In this document: one piece after another, positions 1 through 9,804 of the stretch
How positions within the stretch are numbered: the first letter of the stretch is position 1
Layout of the letters: the number at the start of each line of letters is the position of its first letter
DNA from: an uncultured Alistipes sp.
GTDB lineage: Bacteria > Bacteroidota > Bacteroidia > Bacteroidales > Rikenellaceae
Direction: 5' to 3'
NCBI GenBank assembly: GCA_900542505.1
Contig: UQNV01000005.1
Location: 6,523-70,522 of the forward strand
DNA length: 64,000 nt
The notes under the pieces: model-generated
The model's input: only the letters and a program-made list of their open reading frames with translations
The model's database searches: none
Told to the model about the DNA's origin: nothing
Position numbers and translations under genes: made by a program

Positions 1-186
1 GAGGCTATTCGAAACAGCCGCATATGTGCATACAAACCAACAGAACAAGACTAAAAATGGTTTCGCCGAGCGGATACTTGTCCGCAAAAAGACCGCATGT
101 GCAACAAAATTCGCCATGAAATGCCCGAACTGTTGCGCCGGATTCCCATAAATCGTATTTTTGCAGGAGCCAATCGAACCGACGGA

Positions 187-918
187 ATGAATATCGACCA
201 CAACAGCGACATACCCCTCCACCTGCAAGCCGAGGAGATACTCCGCCAACTCATCGAATCAGAGGAGTACAAAAACGGCAACAAGTACCTGCCCAACGAG
301 GTCGAGCTCTCGCGCGAGCTCGACATCTCGCGCAACACGCTCCGGCAGGCCATCAACAAGCTGGTCTTCGAAGGACGCCTCATTCGCAAGAAGGGCGTCG
401 GGACGAAAGTCGCCCCAAGATGCATTCTGGGCCGGGTGAACAACTGGCTGAGTTTCTCCCAGGAGATGAAACGGCTCGGCATCGAGGTGCGCAATTTCGA
501 ACTGCACATCAGCTACAAGCCCGGCACGGACGAAATTCGCACCCTCTTCGGAGCACCTCAGGGCAAAGGCCGCTTCTTCGTACTCGAGCGGGTGCGCGGA
601 AAAAAGGAGTGCCCGTTCGTCTATTTCATCTCCTACTTCAACCCCGGCATCCCGTTCTCGGGAGAGGAACATTTCTCGTCGCAGCCGCTCTACGACATTC
701 TCGAAAAGGAGTTCGGCATCGTGGTCAAGACCAGCAAGGAGGAGATATCGGCCCGTCTTGCCGGCGATTTCATTGCGTCGAAGCTCGACATCCGGCCGAC
801 CGACCCGATTCTGGTCAGGAAACGTTGTGTATACGACGTGAACGGACAACTGACCGAATACAACATCGGCTACTACAGGGCCGATTGCTTCACCTACAGC
901 ATCGAGGCCGAGCGGTAA
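187..918 (+). CDS. GntR-family transcriptional regulator with UTRA domain
   Basis: A 243-residue one-component regulator. The N-terminal ~75 residues form a winged helix-turn-helix of GntR type (recognition segment around SRNTLRQAINKL, wing at RKKGVGTKV). The C-terminal ~150 residues look like a UTRA ligand-binding domain, ending in the typical LTEYNIGYYRAD stretch. The frame is open back to 97, but 187 is chosen because residues before it do not belong to the fold and an AGGAG lies just upstream. UTRA domains usually bind small sugars or sugar phosphates; the ligand here is not visible. Its target may lie left of the window, since the next gene to the right has its own promoter. Confidence 0.85.
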   Translation: MNIDHNSDIPLHLQAEEILRQLIESEEYKNGNKYLPNEVELSRELDISRNTLRQAINKLVFEGRLIRKKGVGTKVAPRCILGRVNNWLSFSQEMKRLGIEVRNFELHISYKPGTDEIRTLFGAPQGKGRFFVLERVRGKKECPFVYFISYFNPGIPFSGEEHFSSQPLYDILEKEFGIVVKTSKEEISARLAGDFIASKLDIRPTDPILVRKRCVYDVNGQLTEYNIGYYRADCFTYSIEAER

Positions 919-1085
919 TCGGCCGCACCGCCCCTGACTCTGCCGTCCATGCGGATTGGCACCACCGTTTTCCGGCCCTCCACCTACAACCAATAAAGTG
1001 CCGGAGAGTTTCATACGCACCGTCCCGCACGTACCTCCTACTCAAAAAGACTTAGCCCGGCCGGGAAAAACACTCAAATCTCGGT

Positions 1086-1117
1086 ATTGTCCCCCCGGGC
1101 CAAGGCCGGTACTTTTG
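1086..1117 (+). promoter_or_regulatory. Bacteroidota-type promoter of the hmu operon
   Basis: A TACTTTTG -7 element at 1110-1117 matches TAnnTTTG. An ATTG at 1086-1089 lies 20 nt upstream, the expected -33 spacing. Transcription would start near 1124, which supports translation from 1144 rather than from the upstream in-frame codon at 1087. I see no further gene between 919 and 1143. Confidence 0.65.
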
Positions 1118-1143
1118 CAATCGAAAATCAAAACAAGTTCGAT

Positions 1144-1974
1144 ATGCAAATCAAATCCGCCATTTTTCTGCTTTCGGCCGTGCTGCTCGGCGCAACGGCC
1201 TGCGACAAGGAGGAGAGCTCCACGGCAACGCCCGAATTCGCCGGTTCGTATGAGGGTTATACGCTGGCAAGCTGCTCCTATTTCCAGAACACCTGCACGG
1301 GGGACGAGACAATCACCCTCACCAAAAACGCCGACGGTACGGCCTCCGTCGCCTTCACGTCGGCTTCGTGGGGCGAATTCACCGTGGCCTCGGCCCTGGT
1401 CGAGACGCAGGGCGGCACGTGCACCCTCTCGGGCGACGGGGAGACCCGCATGGGAATGGGCGGCAACACGTCGACCTACGCCTGCAGCTTCACCGCCGAA
1501 ATCGGCCCCTCGAAGAGCGCCCGCATGCAGTTCAAGGTCCCGGCCGTCATGGGCGGCCTGACGATTGACTTCGCTACGGGCGACGCCCCGGCCGACCTGC
1601 TGCTTGCCGGCAAATACGAAGGGTACACGGATGCCGACTGCTCCTACTTCGAGAACCGCTACACCGACGGCGAAAGCGTGACGCTGACGGCCAACGGCGA
1701 CGGAAGCCTGAAGGTCGTCTTCGAATCGGCCACCTGGGGCAGCTTTACCGTCGAGTCGGCCACCGCGGCCAAAGAGGGTGATGAGTACCTCTTTACGGGC
1801 AGCGGCAACGTGGCCATGGGCATGGGCGGTTCGACGAGCGAATACGCCTTCACGCTGAGCGGCCGGGCAAATACGGCCAAGGACGACTTTTCGATTGCAT
1901 TCAACGTACCGGCCGTCATGGGCGGCCTGACCGTCACGCTGCTGCCGGGCAGCGCACCCGCGGCAGGCGAATGA
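1144..1974 (+). CDS. Lipoprotein with two calycin-like repeats
   Basis: A 276-residue exported lipoprotein: signal peptide, then lipobox LGATAC. Two copies of a ~125-residue domain follow. Each starts with (S/K)YEGYT...CSYF and ends with a near-identical PAVMGGLT(I/V) segment, and each contains a MGMGG motif. This matches the putative calycin-like family of Bacteroidota. It is the first gene of the haem operon and its stop overlaps the next ATG (ATGA at 1971). A surface or periplasmic beta-barrel that handles haem or another hydrophobic ligand is plausible from context, but I know of no demonstrated function. The internal duplication is clear at the protein level. Confidence 0.8.
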   Translation: MQIKSAIFLLSAVLLGATACDKEESSTATPEFAGSYEGYTLASCSYFQNTCTGDETITLTKNADGTASVAFTSASWGEFTVASALVETQGGTCTLSGDGETRMGMGGNTSTYACSFTAEIGPSKSARMQFKVPAVMGGLTIDFATGDAPADLLLAGKYEGYTDADCSYFENRYTDGESVTLTANGDGSLKVVFESATWGSFTVESATAAKEGDEYLFTGSGNVAMGMGGSTSEYAFTLSGRANTAKDDFSIAFNVPAVMGGLTVTLLPGSAPAAGE

Positions 1975-2657
1975 CCGCCGAACCGAAAACCGCAGCAACG
2001 GCCATGAAAGGAAAACAACTGCGTCTGCTGGTGTCGGGAGCGGCATGTCTGCTGTCGCTCCCGGCCTGCAACGGCATCTTCGGAGGCATCTACGACGAAC
2101 CGACGAGCGCTACCGGCAGCGAATTCGGGTTCGTCGTCATCGACGAGCAAACCCGAACCGGACGCATCTACATCGACGCCACCGACTATACCGAATGGCA
2201 CTACGTCGACCTCCACGCCAAGACGGTGACGACCTCGCCCGTCTCGGCCGAGGCCCCCGCGGCATGGGATTTCGCCGTCCACCGCTACGACACCAAGACC
2301 AACGGCGCCACGGTCTGGGAGAGCACGACGGAGGAGTTCGGCTCGCTGCCGGCCCCGGAGACGGTGCCCGACGGGGAGTTCGTTGCCGACGAATGGACCA
2401 CCGACCGCATCACGGTCGACATGTCGCAGATGATGGACGGCATCATCCTCTATGCCGAGGACTACTGGAACCCGTGTCTTTCGCGCTGGCTCGACGTCGA
2501 CACCTCGACCATGCCGCCGATTTACACCCTCTCGGGACGCGTCTATCTGCTGCGGCTCACGGACGGCACCTTCGCGGCGCTGCGCCTGCGGAACTTCATG
2601 GACGACGCCGCCGTCAAGGGCTACATGACCATCGACTACCTCTATCCCGTTCAATGA
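1971..2657 (+). CDS. hmuY: HmuY-family haem-binding lipoprotein
   Basis: A haemophore-like outer-membrane lipoprotein that captures haem and passes it to the TonB receptor encoded next. The 228-residue product has a signal peptide with Cys at SLPAC, then a beta-rich domain with HmuY-like elements (early GxIYID...YTEWHYVDL, central AWDFAVHRYDTKTNG, and C-terminal GRVYLLRLTDGTFAALRL). The start at 1971 overlaps the previous stop as ATGA. An internal ATG at 2004 gives a more conventional short signal peptide and is a good alternative. Several homologues use Met rather than His to ligate haem; the MSQMM cluster here is a candidate, by inference only. Confidence 0.85.
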   Translation: MTAEPKTAATAMKGKQLRLLVSGAACLLSLPACNGIFGGIYDEPTSATGSEFGFVVIDEQTRTGRIYIDATDYTEWHYVDLHAKTVTTSPVSAEAPAAWDFAVHRYDTKTNGATVWESTTEEFGSLPAPETVPDGEFVADEWTTDRITVDMSQMMDGIILYAEDYWNPCLSRWLDVDTSTMPPIYTLSGRVYLLRLTDGTFAALRLRNFMDDAAVKGYMTIDYLYPVQ

Positions 2658-4813
2658 TGAAGAAAACCATTACGACGCTGCTTCTCGCACTTCTCTTCGC
2701 ACTGGCGCCGACGCTCCGCAGCGAGGCGCAGCACCGCCTGACGGGCCGCATCACGGCCTCCACGGGAGAGCCGCTTCCCGGAGCGACCGTCACCGTCGGG
2801 GAGCTCCCCGACGCAGGCGCGGTCGCCGACACGGAGGGACGCTACGAACTCACGCTGCCCGACGGGCAGAGCTACACGCTCCGGGCCTCGTTCGTCGGTT
2901 ACGACGAGGCCTCGGCCCGCACTGATGCCGCACGCAACGGACAGCTGGACTTCCGGCTGACGGAGCGCCCGACACAGGTGGACCAGGTGGTGGTGACCGC
3001 CACCCGCACCCCCAAACTGCTGAAGGATGTCCCGATTGTCACCCGCGTCATCTCCGAACGGGAGATTCGCCAGGCGGACGCAACCCACATCGGCGACCTG
3101 CTCCAGTCGGAGCTCCCGGGAATCGAATTCTCCTACTCGATGAACCAGCAGGTCTCGCTCAACATGTCGGGATTCGGCGGCAACTCGGTACTCTTTCTCG
3201 TCGACGGCGAACGGCTGGCGGGCGAAACGCTCGACAACGTCGACTACAGCCGCCTGAACATGGACAACGTCGGACGCATCGAGATTGTCAAGGGGGCCGT
3301 CTCGTCGCTCTACGGTTCGAACGCCATAGGCGGTGTGGTGAACATCATCAGCCGCGAATCGCAGGAGCCCTGGTCAGTCCGCCTCGACGGACGCTACAGT
3401 GCCCACAACGAGCAGCGCTACGGCGGCTCGGTCGGCTTCAGCCAGGGGCGTTTCAACTCGACAACCAGCGTACGGTACACCTCGATTGACGCCATCGACC
3501 TCTCGAAGGGGACCGACAACCCGCAGGTCGGCGACTACAGCACCATCTACGGAGGCTCGACGCTCAACGTCAAGGAGCGGCTCACGTTCAAGGCGGCCGA
3601 CGGTCTTAAATTCACCGCCCGGGCCGGGTTCTTCTCGCGCGAGCGCGAAGCCTCGGAGAGCATCCGCGACCGCTACCGCAGTTTTTCGGGCGGGCTGAAG
3701 GGGACCTACACCGTCGGACAGGCCGACCACCTGGAACTCTCCTACGCATTCGACCAGTACGACAAGAGCGACTATCTGGTCCCCAGCGACCGCGACGTGC
3801 GCGACTACAGCAACGTGCAGCACACCGTGCGCACGCTCTACAACCATACGTTCGCTGGGAAGCACATCCTTACGGTCGGCGGCGACTACATGCGCGACTA
3901 CCTGATGTCCTATCAGTTTACGGACAACGGCAGCCACACGCAGCACACGGCCGACGCCTTCGCCCAGTTCGACTGGAATCCCCACCGGAGGTTCAACCTC
4001 ATCGCCGGAGTGCGCTTCGACTACTTCTCGGAGGCGGCGCTCTCCCGCTTCTCGCCGAAGGTGGGCGTAATGTACAAGGCGGGCAACTGCTCGCTGCGCG
4101 GCTCCTATGCGGGCGGATTCCGCGCCCCGACGCTCAAGGAGATGTACATGGACTTCTACATGGGCAACATCTTCATGATTTACGGCAACCCGGAGCTGAA
4201 ACCCGAGACGAGCCACAACTTCTCGCTCTCGGCCGAGTACCTCAAGGGGTGCCACAACCTCACGGTGACGGGCTTTTTCAACCTGGTCGACAACCGAATC
4301 ACGACGGCCTGGAACCGCGAACTGGCCGGACAGGTCTACACCAACATGTCGCCGCTCAAGGTGGCCGGAGCCGAATTCAACGCATCGGGCCGCTACACCT
4401 GCGGCATCTCGTGGCGGCTCTCCTACGCCTACACGCGCGAGCTCATCGACAAGGGTGAGCCGCTGCTCTCGACAACCCGCCCCCACACGGCCACCGCACG
4501 GCTCTCCTACGACCGGCAGTGGAAGCGTTACGGGCTGGGCGTTGCGCTTTCGGGCCGCTACCTTTCGCGGCTGACGACCGACGTCTACACCGAGGTGACC
4601 TCCTACGAGGAGACCGTCCGGCAGAGCTATCCGGGCTATACCATCTGGAAACTGAGCGTTGTCCAGCATCTGTGGTCGGGCATCGACCTCACGCTGGCCG
4701 TGGACAACCTCTTCAACTACCGGCCCGACTACTATTACAGCAATTCGCCCTCGACCACGGGCACGACCTGCTCGGTGGGGCTTTCGCTCAGCCTCGAACG
4801 GCTCTTCAAATGA
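2654..4813 (+). CDS. hmuR: TonB-dependent haem receptor (HmuR type)
   Basis: A 719-residue outer-membrane receptor. After the signal peptide comes a carboxypeptidase-regulatory-like beta domain (~residues 27-110). Then come a TonB-box-like QVDQVVVTATR segment, a plug domain with GRIEIVKGAVSSLYGSNAIGG, and a 22-strand-type barrel ending in ...LSLSLERLFK. The start ATG overlaps the hmuY stop (ATGATGA), and its own stop overlaps the next start at 4810. Immediate linkage to HmuY and to the CobN-like HmuS identifies haem or another tetrapyrrole as the likely cargo. TonB-dependent energization is family knowledge; the exact ligand is inferred. Confidence 0.88.
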   Translation: MMKKTITTLLLALLFALAPTLRSEAQHRLTGRITASTGEPLPGATVTVGELPDAGAVADTEGRYELTLPDGQSYTLRASFVGYDEASARTDAARNGQLDFRLTERPTQVDQVVVTATRTPKLLKDVPIVTRVISEREIRQADATHIGDLLQSELPGIEFSYSMNQQVSLNMSGFGGNSVLFLVDGERLAGETLDNVDYSRLNMDNVGRIEIVKGAVSSLYGSNAIGGVVNIISRESQEPWSVRLDGRYSAHNEQRYGGSVGFSQGRFNSTTSVRYTSIDAIDLSKGTDNPQVGDYSTIYGGSTLNVKERLTFKAADGLKFTARAGFFSREREASESIRDRYRSFSGGLKGTYTVGQADHLELSYAFDQYDKSDYLVPSDRDVRDYSNVQHTVRTLYNHTFAGKHILTVGGDYMRDYLMSYQFTDNGSHTQHTADAFAQFDWNPHRRFNLIAGVRFDYFSEAALSRFSPKVGVMYKAGNCSLRGSYAGGFRAPTLKEMYMDFYMGNIFMIYGNPELKPETSHNFSLSAEYLKGCHNLTVTGFFNLVDNRITTAWNRELAGQVYTNMSPLKVAGAEFNASGRYTCGISWRLSYAYTRELIDKGEPLLSTTRPHTATARLSYDRQWKRYGLGVALSGRYLSRLTTDVYTEVTSYEETVRQSYPGYTIWKLSVVQHLWSGIDLTLAVDNLFNYRPDYYYSNSPSTTGTTCSVGLSLSLERLFK

Positions 4814-7800
4814 AAACAGGGAAACAAATCCACACGATGACACGCAAAGGAACTATTCTGACGGGCATCGCCCTGCTCGTCGCTCTGGGATGCCTGGCGG
4901 CCTGGAACATCTGGTTCTCGGCCACACGCATCGCTTTTGTAAATTACCAGGCAACGACCCTCGGCCAGATTGCCCGGGCCAACGACCACGCGAGAATCCG
5001 CCTTGCCTCGGTCGAACCGTCGGAGTTCGACCGTTTGGGCCGCTACGACGTGGTGCTGATGAACGGCATGGGGCTCCGCATCACGGCCGACGAGCGGGCC
5101 GCACTGCAACGTGCCGCCGACCGGGGACTGGTCGTTGTCACGACCATGGCGACCAACCCCGCCAACGCAATCGTCTCGGCCGATTCGCTCACCGAGGCAA
5201 ACGTCAAGGGCTACCTCGCCGGAGGCGGACGGAGCAACTACCGCAACATGCTCCTCTACCTGCGCCGCACGGTGGACGGCAAGCGGCTCGACAGCCGCGA
5301 ACCGGACGCACCTGCCGTGCGCGAGGTGAAGCAGTTCTACCACGCTGACCCGGACCACCCGGCGGACGAGGAGCTCGACTTCGGCAGCGTCGCCGCCTAC
5401 GAAGCCTTCCTCGCGCAGCACGGACTGCTGAAAGAGGGAGCTCCGCGGATTGTCGTGACGGGACAGATGGGCGAGCCGACCGAACTGATTGCGGCACTGG
5501 AGCAGAGCGGCAACGTGGTCTACCCCGTCCGCAACATGCAGGAGCTGCTGAACGGCGGGCAGGCCGACTCGATTCGCCCGGCGGCGGTCATCAACATGGC
5601 GCACGGCCGTCTGGGCGACGCCGCGGTCGACTACCTCACCCGGCAGAACATCCCGCTCTTCGCGCCGCTCAACGTCAACCGTCCGGTCGAGGAGTGGGAG
5701 GAGGACCGCATGGGCATGAGCGGCGGGTTTCTGTCGCAGAGCGTCGTGATGCCCGAAATCGACGGCGCCATCCGCCCCTGCGCGCTCTTCGGCCACCGGT
5801 TCGATGACGAGGGGCTGCCGCAGGTCTGCGCCATCCCCGAGCGGCTGGAGCTCTTCGTGCGGACGGTGAACAACTACATCGGCCTGCAGCGCAAGCCGAA
5901 CAGCGAAAAGCGCCTGGCCATCTACTACTACAAGGGTCCCGGGCAGAATGCGCTGACGGCTTCGGGCATGGAGGTCGCGCCATCGCTCTACAACCTGCTC
6001 GTGCGGCTCCGGAGCGAGGGCTACCGCGTGGAGAACCTTCCTGCGTCACCGGAAGGGCTTGCCGCCCTCATCCAGCGGCAAGGCGCCGTTTTCAACGGCT
6101 ATGCCCACGGAGCCAAGGCAGATTTCCAGAAAAACGGCAATCCCGCACGCATCTCCGCCGACGACTACGCGGCCTGGACCGCCGAGGCGCTCCGCCCCGG
6201 GATGATGGCCGAAGCCGAGGCGCTCGACGGACCCTTCCCGGGCCGACAGATGGACGACGGCGAGAGCCGTCTGGCGCTGCCCCGCGTGGAATTGGGCAAC
6301 ATCGTGCTGCTGCCCCAACCGGCAGCCGGCGCGGGCGACGACGACTTCGCCATCGTCCACGGAACCGACGCCGCGCCCCCGCACCTCTACATCGCCTCGT
6401 ACCTCTGGGCACGCTACGGGTTCCGCGCCGACGCAATCCTCCACTTCGGCACGCACGGAAGTCTGGAGTTCACCCCCCGCAAACAGGTGGCCCTGAGCGG
6501 AGGCGACTGGCCCGATGCGCTCATCGGCGCCACGCCCCATCTCTATGTCTACTCCATCGGCAACGTCGGCGAGGGCATCATCGCCAAGCGCCGCTCCTAC
6601 GCCACCCTGCAATCCTGCCTCACGCCCCCGTTCATGCCCAGCGGCGTGAGGGATACCTACCGGCAGTTGAGCGACGCCATCGGCGCCTACAACGACCTGC
6701 TCGGCACCGACGGGCAGCCCGACACGAAGCAGGCGGCGCTGCGCGTCAAGCGACTGACCGTCGAACTGGGCATCCACCGCGAGCTGCGGCTCGACTCGCT
6801 GCTGACCGAGCCCTACGACGAGGCGGAAATCGCCCGCATCGAGAACTTCGCCGAGGAGCTCGCCAACGAAAAGGTGACCGGCGAACTCTACACGATGGGA
6901 CGCCCCTACTCCGCGGAGCGCATCCGCAGCAGCGTCCGCGCGATGGCCACCGAGCCGATTGCCTATTCGCTGCTGGCACTCGACAAGTTCCGCGGCAAGG
7001 CCGCGACCGACACGGAGAAGCACCACTCGCTCTTCACGCGCCGCTACCTCGAGCCGGCCCGTGCGCTGGTCGAGCGGCTGCTCGCCGGCACGCTCGAGCC
7101 CTCCGACGCGCTCGTCTGCTCGACGGCCGGAATCACCCCCGGGGAGCTTGCCCGCGCTCGGGAGATACAGCGTGCGCTCAACGCCCCGCAGGACATGATG
7201 GCCCGCATGATGGCGATGATGTCGTCGGGCGCCCCGATGCAGCACCCCGCAGGCATTCCCAAATCGGGAGACGGCGGAGCGAAACACCCCTCGTGGATAC
7301 CCAAAATCGGCAAGCGCCCGGCACACACCCGGCAGCAGGAGCAGCCCGCAGCCGGAAAGGCGGCGGACCAAAAGCCGACGGCCGGGGCCATGGCCGCCAT
7401 GGGCCGCGAATATTCGAAAGAGGAGCGCGAACTGGCCCGCGTGGTGACGGAGCTCGAGCGGGCAATCCTCAACGTGGGCAACTACCGCCGGGCACTCGAG
7501 CAGAGCCCCGAGGCGGAGCTGGCCTCGCTCGTCAACGCCCTGAACGGCGGCTATACGCCTCCCTCGCCCGGCGGCGACCCCATCGCCAACCCCAACACCG
7601 TGCCGACGGGGCGCAACCTCTACGCCATCAACGCCGAGGCAACACCGAGCCAGACGGCCTGGGAACGCGGCTGCGAGCTGGCCGAGGAGACCCTCCGCAT
7701 GTACCGCGAACGCCACCACGACTCGCTGCCCCGCAAGGTGAGCTACACGCTCTGGAGCGGCGAATTCATCGAAACCGAGGGTGCGACCGTCGCACAGGTG

Positions 7801-9102
7801 CTCTACATGCTGGGCGTCGAGCCCCTGCGCGATGTCTTCGGCCGCGTCACCGACCTCAGGCTTATCCCCTCCGAGCAGCTGGGACGTCCGCGCATCGACG
7901 TGGTCGTGCAGACCAGCGGCCAGCTGCGCGACCTGGCGGCTTCGCGGCTCTTCCTGATTTCGCGGGCTGTCGAGATGGCCGCCGCAGCGAAGGACGACCG
8001 CTATGAGAACTATGTGGCCCGGGGCGTCGTCGATGCCGAACAGCGGCTCATCGAAAAGGGTCTTTCGCCCCGGGAGGCCCGCGAGGTATCGACCTACCGC
8101 GTATTCGGAGGCGTCAACGGCAACTACGGAACAGGCATTACCGGCATGGTGCAGCGCGGCGACCGCTGGGAGAGCTCCGCGGAAATCGCCAACGTCTACC
8201 TGCAGAACATGGGAGCCTACTACGGCAGCGAGGAGCAGTGGGAACAGGTGCGGCAGTACGCCTTCGAGGCCGCGCTGACCAACACCGACGCCGTCGTCCA
8301 GCCCCGCCAGAGCAACACGTGGGGCGCACTGAGCCTCGACCACGTCTACGAATTCATGGGCGGCATGAATCTGGCCGTGCGCAACGTCACGGGCCGCGAG
8401 CCCGACGCCTACCTGAGCGACTACCGCAACCGCAACCGCGTGCGGATGCAGGAGCTCAAGGAGGCCATCGGCGTGGAGAGCCGCACCACCATCTTCAATC
8501 CGGCCTACCTCGGCGAGAAGATGAAGGGCGGCGCAAGCTCCGCGGCGGAGTTCGCCCACACAATCCAGAACACCTACGGGTGGAACGTGATGAAGCCCGA
8601 CATGGTGGACAACGAGCTCTGGGACGAGGTCTATGCTGTTTACGTCGAGGACAAGTTCGGACTGGGGCTGCACGACTACTTCGAGCGGCAGAACCCCGCC
8701 GCACTGGAGGAAATCTCGGCCGTGATACTCGAGACGGCCCGCAAGGGGATGTGGCGGGCCACGGAGCAGCAGCTGGCCAACCTCGCCGCACTCCACACGG
8801 AGCTGGTCAGCCAACATGGCCCCTCCTGTTCGGAGTTCGTCTGCGACAACGCCCTCCTGCGCGCATTCATCACCTCGAAGAGCACGCCCGAGCAGGCACG
8901 AAGCTACGAGGCGCAGATTCGCCGGGTCCGCGAGGCGTCGGCCGACGGGCAGGAGGCCACGGTGCTCCGCCGCGACGAGCTTTCGCCCTCCGCCCGTACG
9001 ACCGCCCTTGTCAGCAACACCGCGGTCGCCGCGGTGGTCATCGGCGCGGTGGTGCTTCTGATGTGGATGGTGCGCCGCCGGCGCAAAAAGATGGAGGCCT
9101 GA
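4810..9102 (+). CDS. hmuS: HmuS: membrane-anchored CobN/BchH-type chelatase homologue
   Basis: A 1430-residue protein of the cobaltochelatase CobN / Mg-chelatase BchH family. The family signature HFGTHGSLEF with following PRKQVALSG is at residues ~545-560 (His545, His549). Unlike soluble biosynthetic CobN it has hydrophobic membrane segments at both ends, residues ~12-30 and ~1403-1422, the latter followed by an Arg/Lys-rich tail. A linker at residues ~795-860 is rich in Met, Gly and Pro. There are no cobalamin biosynthesis genes nearby, and the neighbours are hmuY/hmuR and hmuTUV. A role in haem handling, possibly iron removal in the absence of oxygen as reported for Bacteroides HmuS (from memory), therefore fits better than cobalt insertion. 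An alternative start is 4837. Confidence 0.87.
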   Translation: MKTGKQIHTMTRKGTILTGIALLVALGCLAAWNIWFSATRIAFVNYQATTLGQIARANDHARIRLASVEPSEFDRLGRYDVVLMNGMGLRITADERAALQRAADRGLVVVTTMATNPANAIVSADSLTEANVKGYLAGGGRSNYRNMLLYLRRTVDGKRLDSREPDAPAVREVKQFYHADPDHPADEELDFGSVAAYEAFLAQHGLLKEGAPRIVVTGQMGEPTELIAALEQSGNVVYPVRNMQELLNGGQADSIRPAAVINMAHGRLGDAAVDYLTRQNIPLFAPLNVNRPVEEWEEDRMGMSGGFLSQSVVMPEIDGAIRPCALFGHRFDDEGLPQVCAIPERLELFVRTVNNYIGLQRKPNSEKRLAIYYYKGPGQNALTASGMEVAPSLYNLLVRLRSEGYRVENLPASPEGLAALIQRQGAVFNGYAHGAKADFQKNGNPARISADDYAAWTAEALRPGMMAEAEALDGPFPGRQMDDGESRLALPRVELGNIVLLPQPAAGAGDDDFAIVHGTDAAPPHLYIASYLWARYGFRADAILHFGTHGSLEFTPRKQVALSGGDWPDALIGATPHLYVYSIGNVGEGIIAKRRSYATLQSCLTPPFMPSGVRDTYRQLSDAIGAYNDLLGTDGQPDTKQAALRVKRLTVELGIHRELRLDSLLTEPYDEAEIARIENFAEELANEKVTGELYTMGRPYSAERIRSSVRAMATEPIAYSLLALDKFRGKAATDTEKHHSLFTRRYLEPARALVERLLAGTLEPSDALVCSTAGITPGELARAREIQRALNAPQDMMARMMAMMSSGAPMQHPAGIPKSGDGGAKHPSWIPKIGKRPAHTRQQEQPAAGKAADQKPTAGAMAAMGREYSKEERELARVVTELERAILNVGNYRRALEQSPEAELASLVNALNGGYTPPSPGGDPIANPNTVPTGRNLYAINAEATPSQTAWERGCELAEETLRMYRERHHDSLPRKVSYTLWSGEFIETEGATVAQVLYMLGVEPLRDVFGRVTDLRLIPSEQLGRPRIDVVVQTSGQLRDLAASRLFLISRAVEMAAAAKDDRYENYVARGVVDAEQRLIEKGLSPREAREVSTYRVFGGVNGNYGTGITGMVQRGDRWESSAEIANVYLQNMGAYYGSEEQWEQVRQYAFEAALTNTDAVVQPRQSNTWGALSLDHVYEFMGGMNLAVRNVTGREPDAYLSDYRNRNRVRMQELKEAIGVESRTTIFNPAYLGEKMKGGASSAAEFAHTIQNTYGWNVMKPDMVDNELWDEVYAVYVEDKFGLGLHDYFERQNPAALEEISAVILETARKGMWRATEQQLANLAALHTELVSQHGPSCSEFVCDNALLRAFITSKSTPEQARSYEAQIRRVREASADGQEATVLRRDELSPSARTTALVSNTAVAAVVIGAVVLLMWMVRRRRKKMEA

Positions 9103-9800
9103 TGGAGAGCGTCGTACTGGTCATGATGATTGTGGTCTGCTTCAACTACCTGTTGAAGCAGACATGGCGCAAGGCGGGCTACGTGGCCGCCTCGGCCGTG
9201 GTGTGCGCACTGTTTGTCGGGTTGATGTGGCCCTACGCCATCGAGCAGTCGAAGCACCGTATTTCGGGCTGGCTGGCCGACCCTGCGCTGATGCTCGACC
9301 TCGCGGTGCTCCTCACGGTGGAGGTGGCGCTGCAGATAGCCTTCTGCATCACGGCGGCCCGCATCCTTTCGTCGGGGAGCCTTCCCCAGCGCACCGTATG
9401 GTGCTACCGCATCCTGAGGTGGTTTCCCGGCTTGCTCGTCTTCCCGGTGCTATTCAGCGCGCTGGTGGCCGCCATCTTCGCCCTGCCCGGTGTCTCGTTC
9501 CCGCTGGTCGCATGGGGGCTTGCCGCCATCGTGCTCGCGGCGATTCCCCTCGGGCGGATGCTCCTCAAACGGCTGTTGCCCGAGAAGGAGATTCGGCTCG
9601 AGGTGCTCTTCCTGTCGAATGCGCTGCTTGCCGTGCTGGGCATCATCGCCACGGTCAACGGCCGGACGGCCGTAGCCGGAACGAGCCAGGTGGACTGGGG
9701 CGCGCTGGGCGGCGTAGCGGCCGTCGTGGCGGCGGGCCTGGCATGCGGGGCTGCCCTGTTCCGCATGAAAACAAACCGGAAAAACTCAAAAAACAGATAG
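9102..9800 (+). CDS. hmuT: HmuT-like polytopic membrane protein
   Basis: A 232-residue integral membrane protein with about six hydrophobic segments and a short basic C-terminus. It overlaps the hmuS stop (TGATG) and is followed 4 nt later by a MotA/ExbB-type gene. In the known hmuYRSTUV arrangement this position holds the permease-like HmuT. There is no recognisable catalytic motif. It may form a complex with the membrane-anchored HmuS and the energizing HmuUV pair, which is inference from synteny. Confidence 0.72.
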   Translation: MESVVLVMMIVVCFNYLLKQTWRKAGYVAASAVVCALFVGLMWPYAIEQSKHRISGWLADPALMLDLAVLLTVEVALQIAFCITAARILSSGSLPQRTVWCYRILRWFPGLLVFPVLFSALVAAIFALPGVSFPLVAWGLAAIVLAAIPLGRMLLKRLLPEKEIRLEVLFLSNALLAVLGIIATVNGRTAVAGTSQVDWGALGGVAAVVAAGLACGAALFRMKTNRKNSKNR

Positions 9801-9804
9801 AACA

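Noticed and set aside
6046..8817. 923-codon minus-strand open frame opposite hmuS
   Set aside because: It is the antisense shadow of the CobN-like gene, with His/Val/Arg-rich composition and no family match.
4810..9102. Cobaltochelatase CobN for B12 biosynthesis
   Set aside because: No cob genes nearby, membrane anchors at both ends, and an HmuY/receptor/ExbB context indicate HmuS instead.
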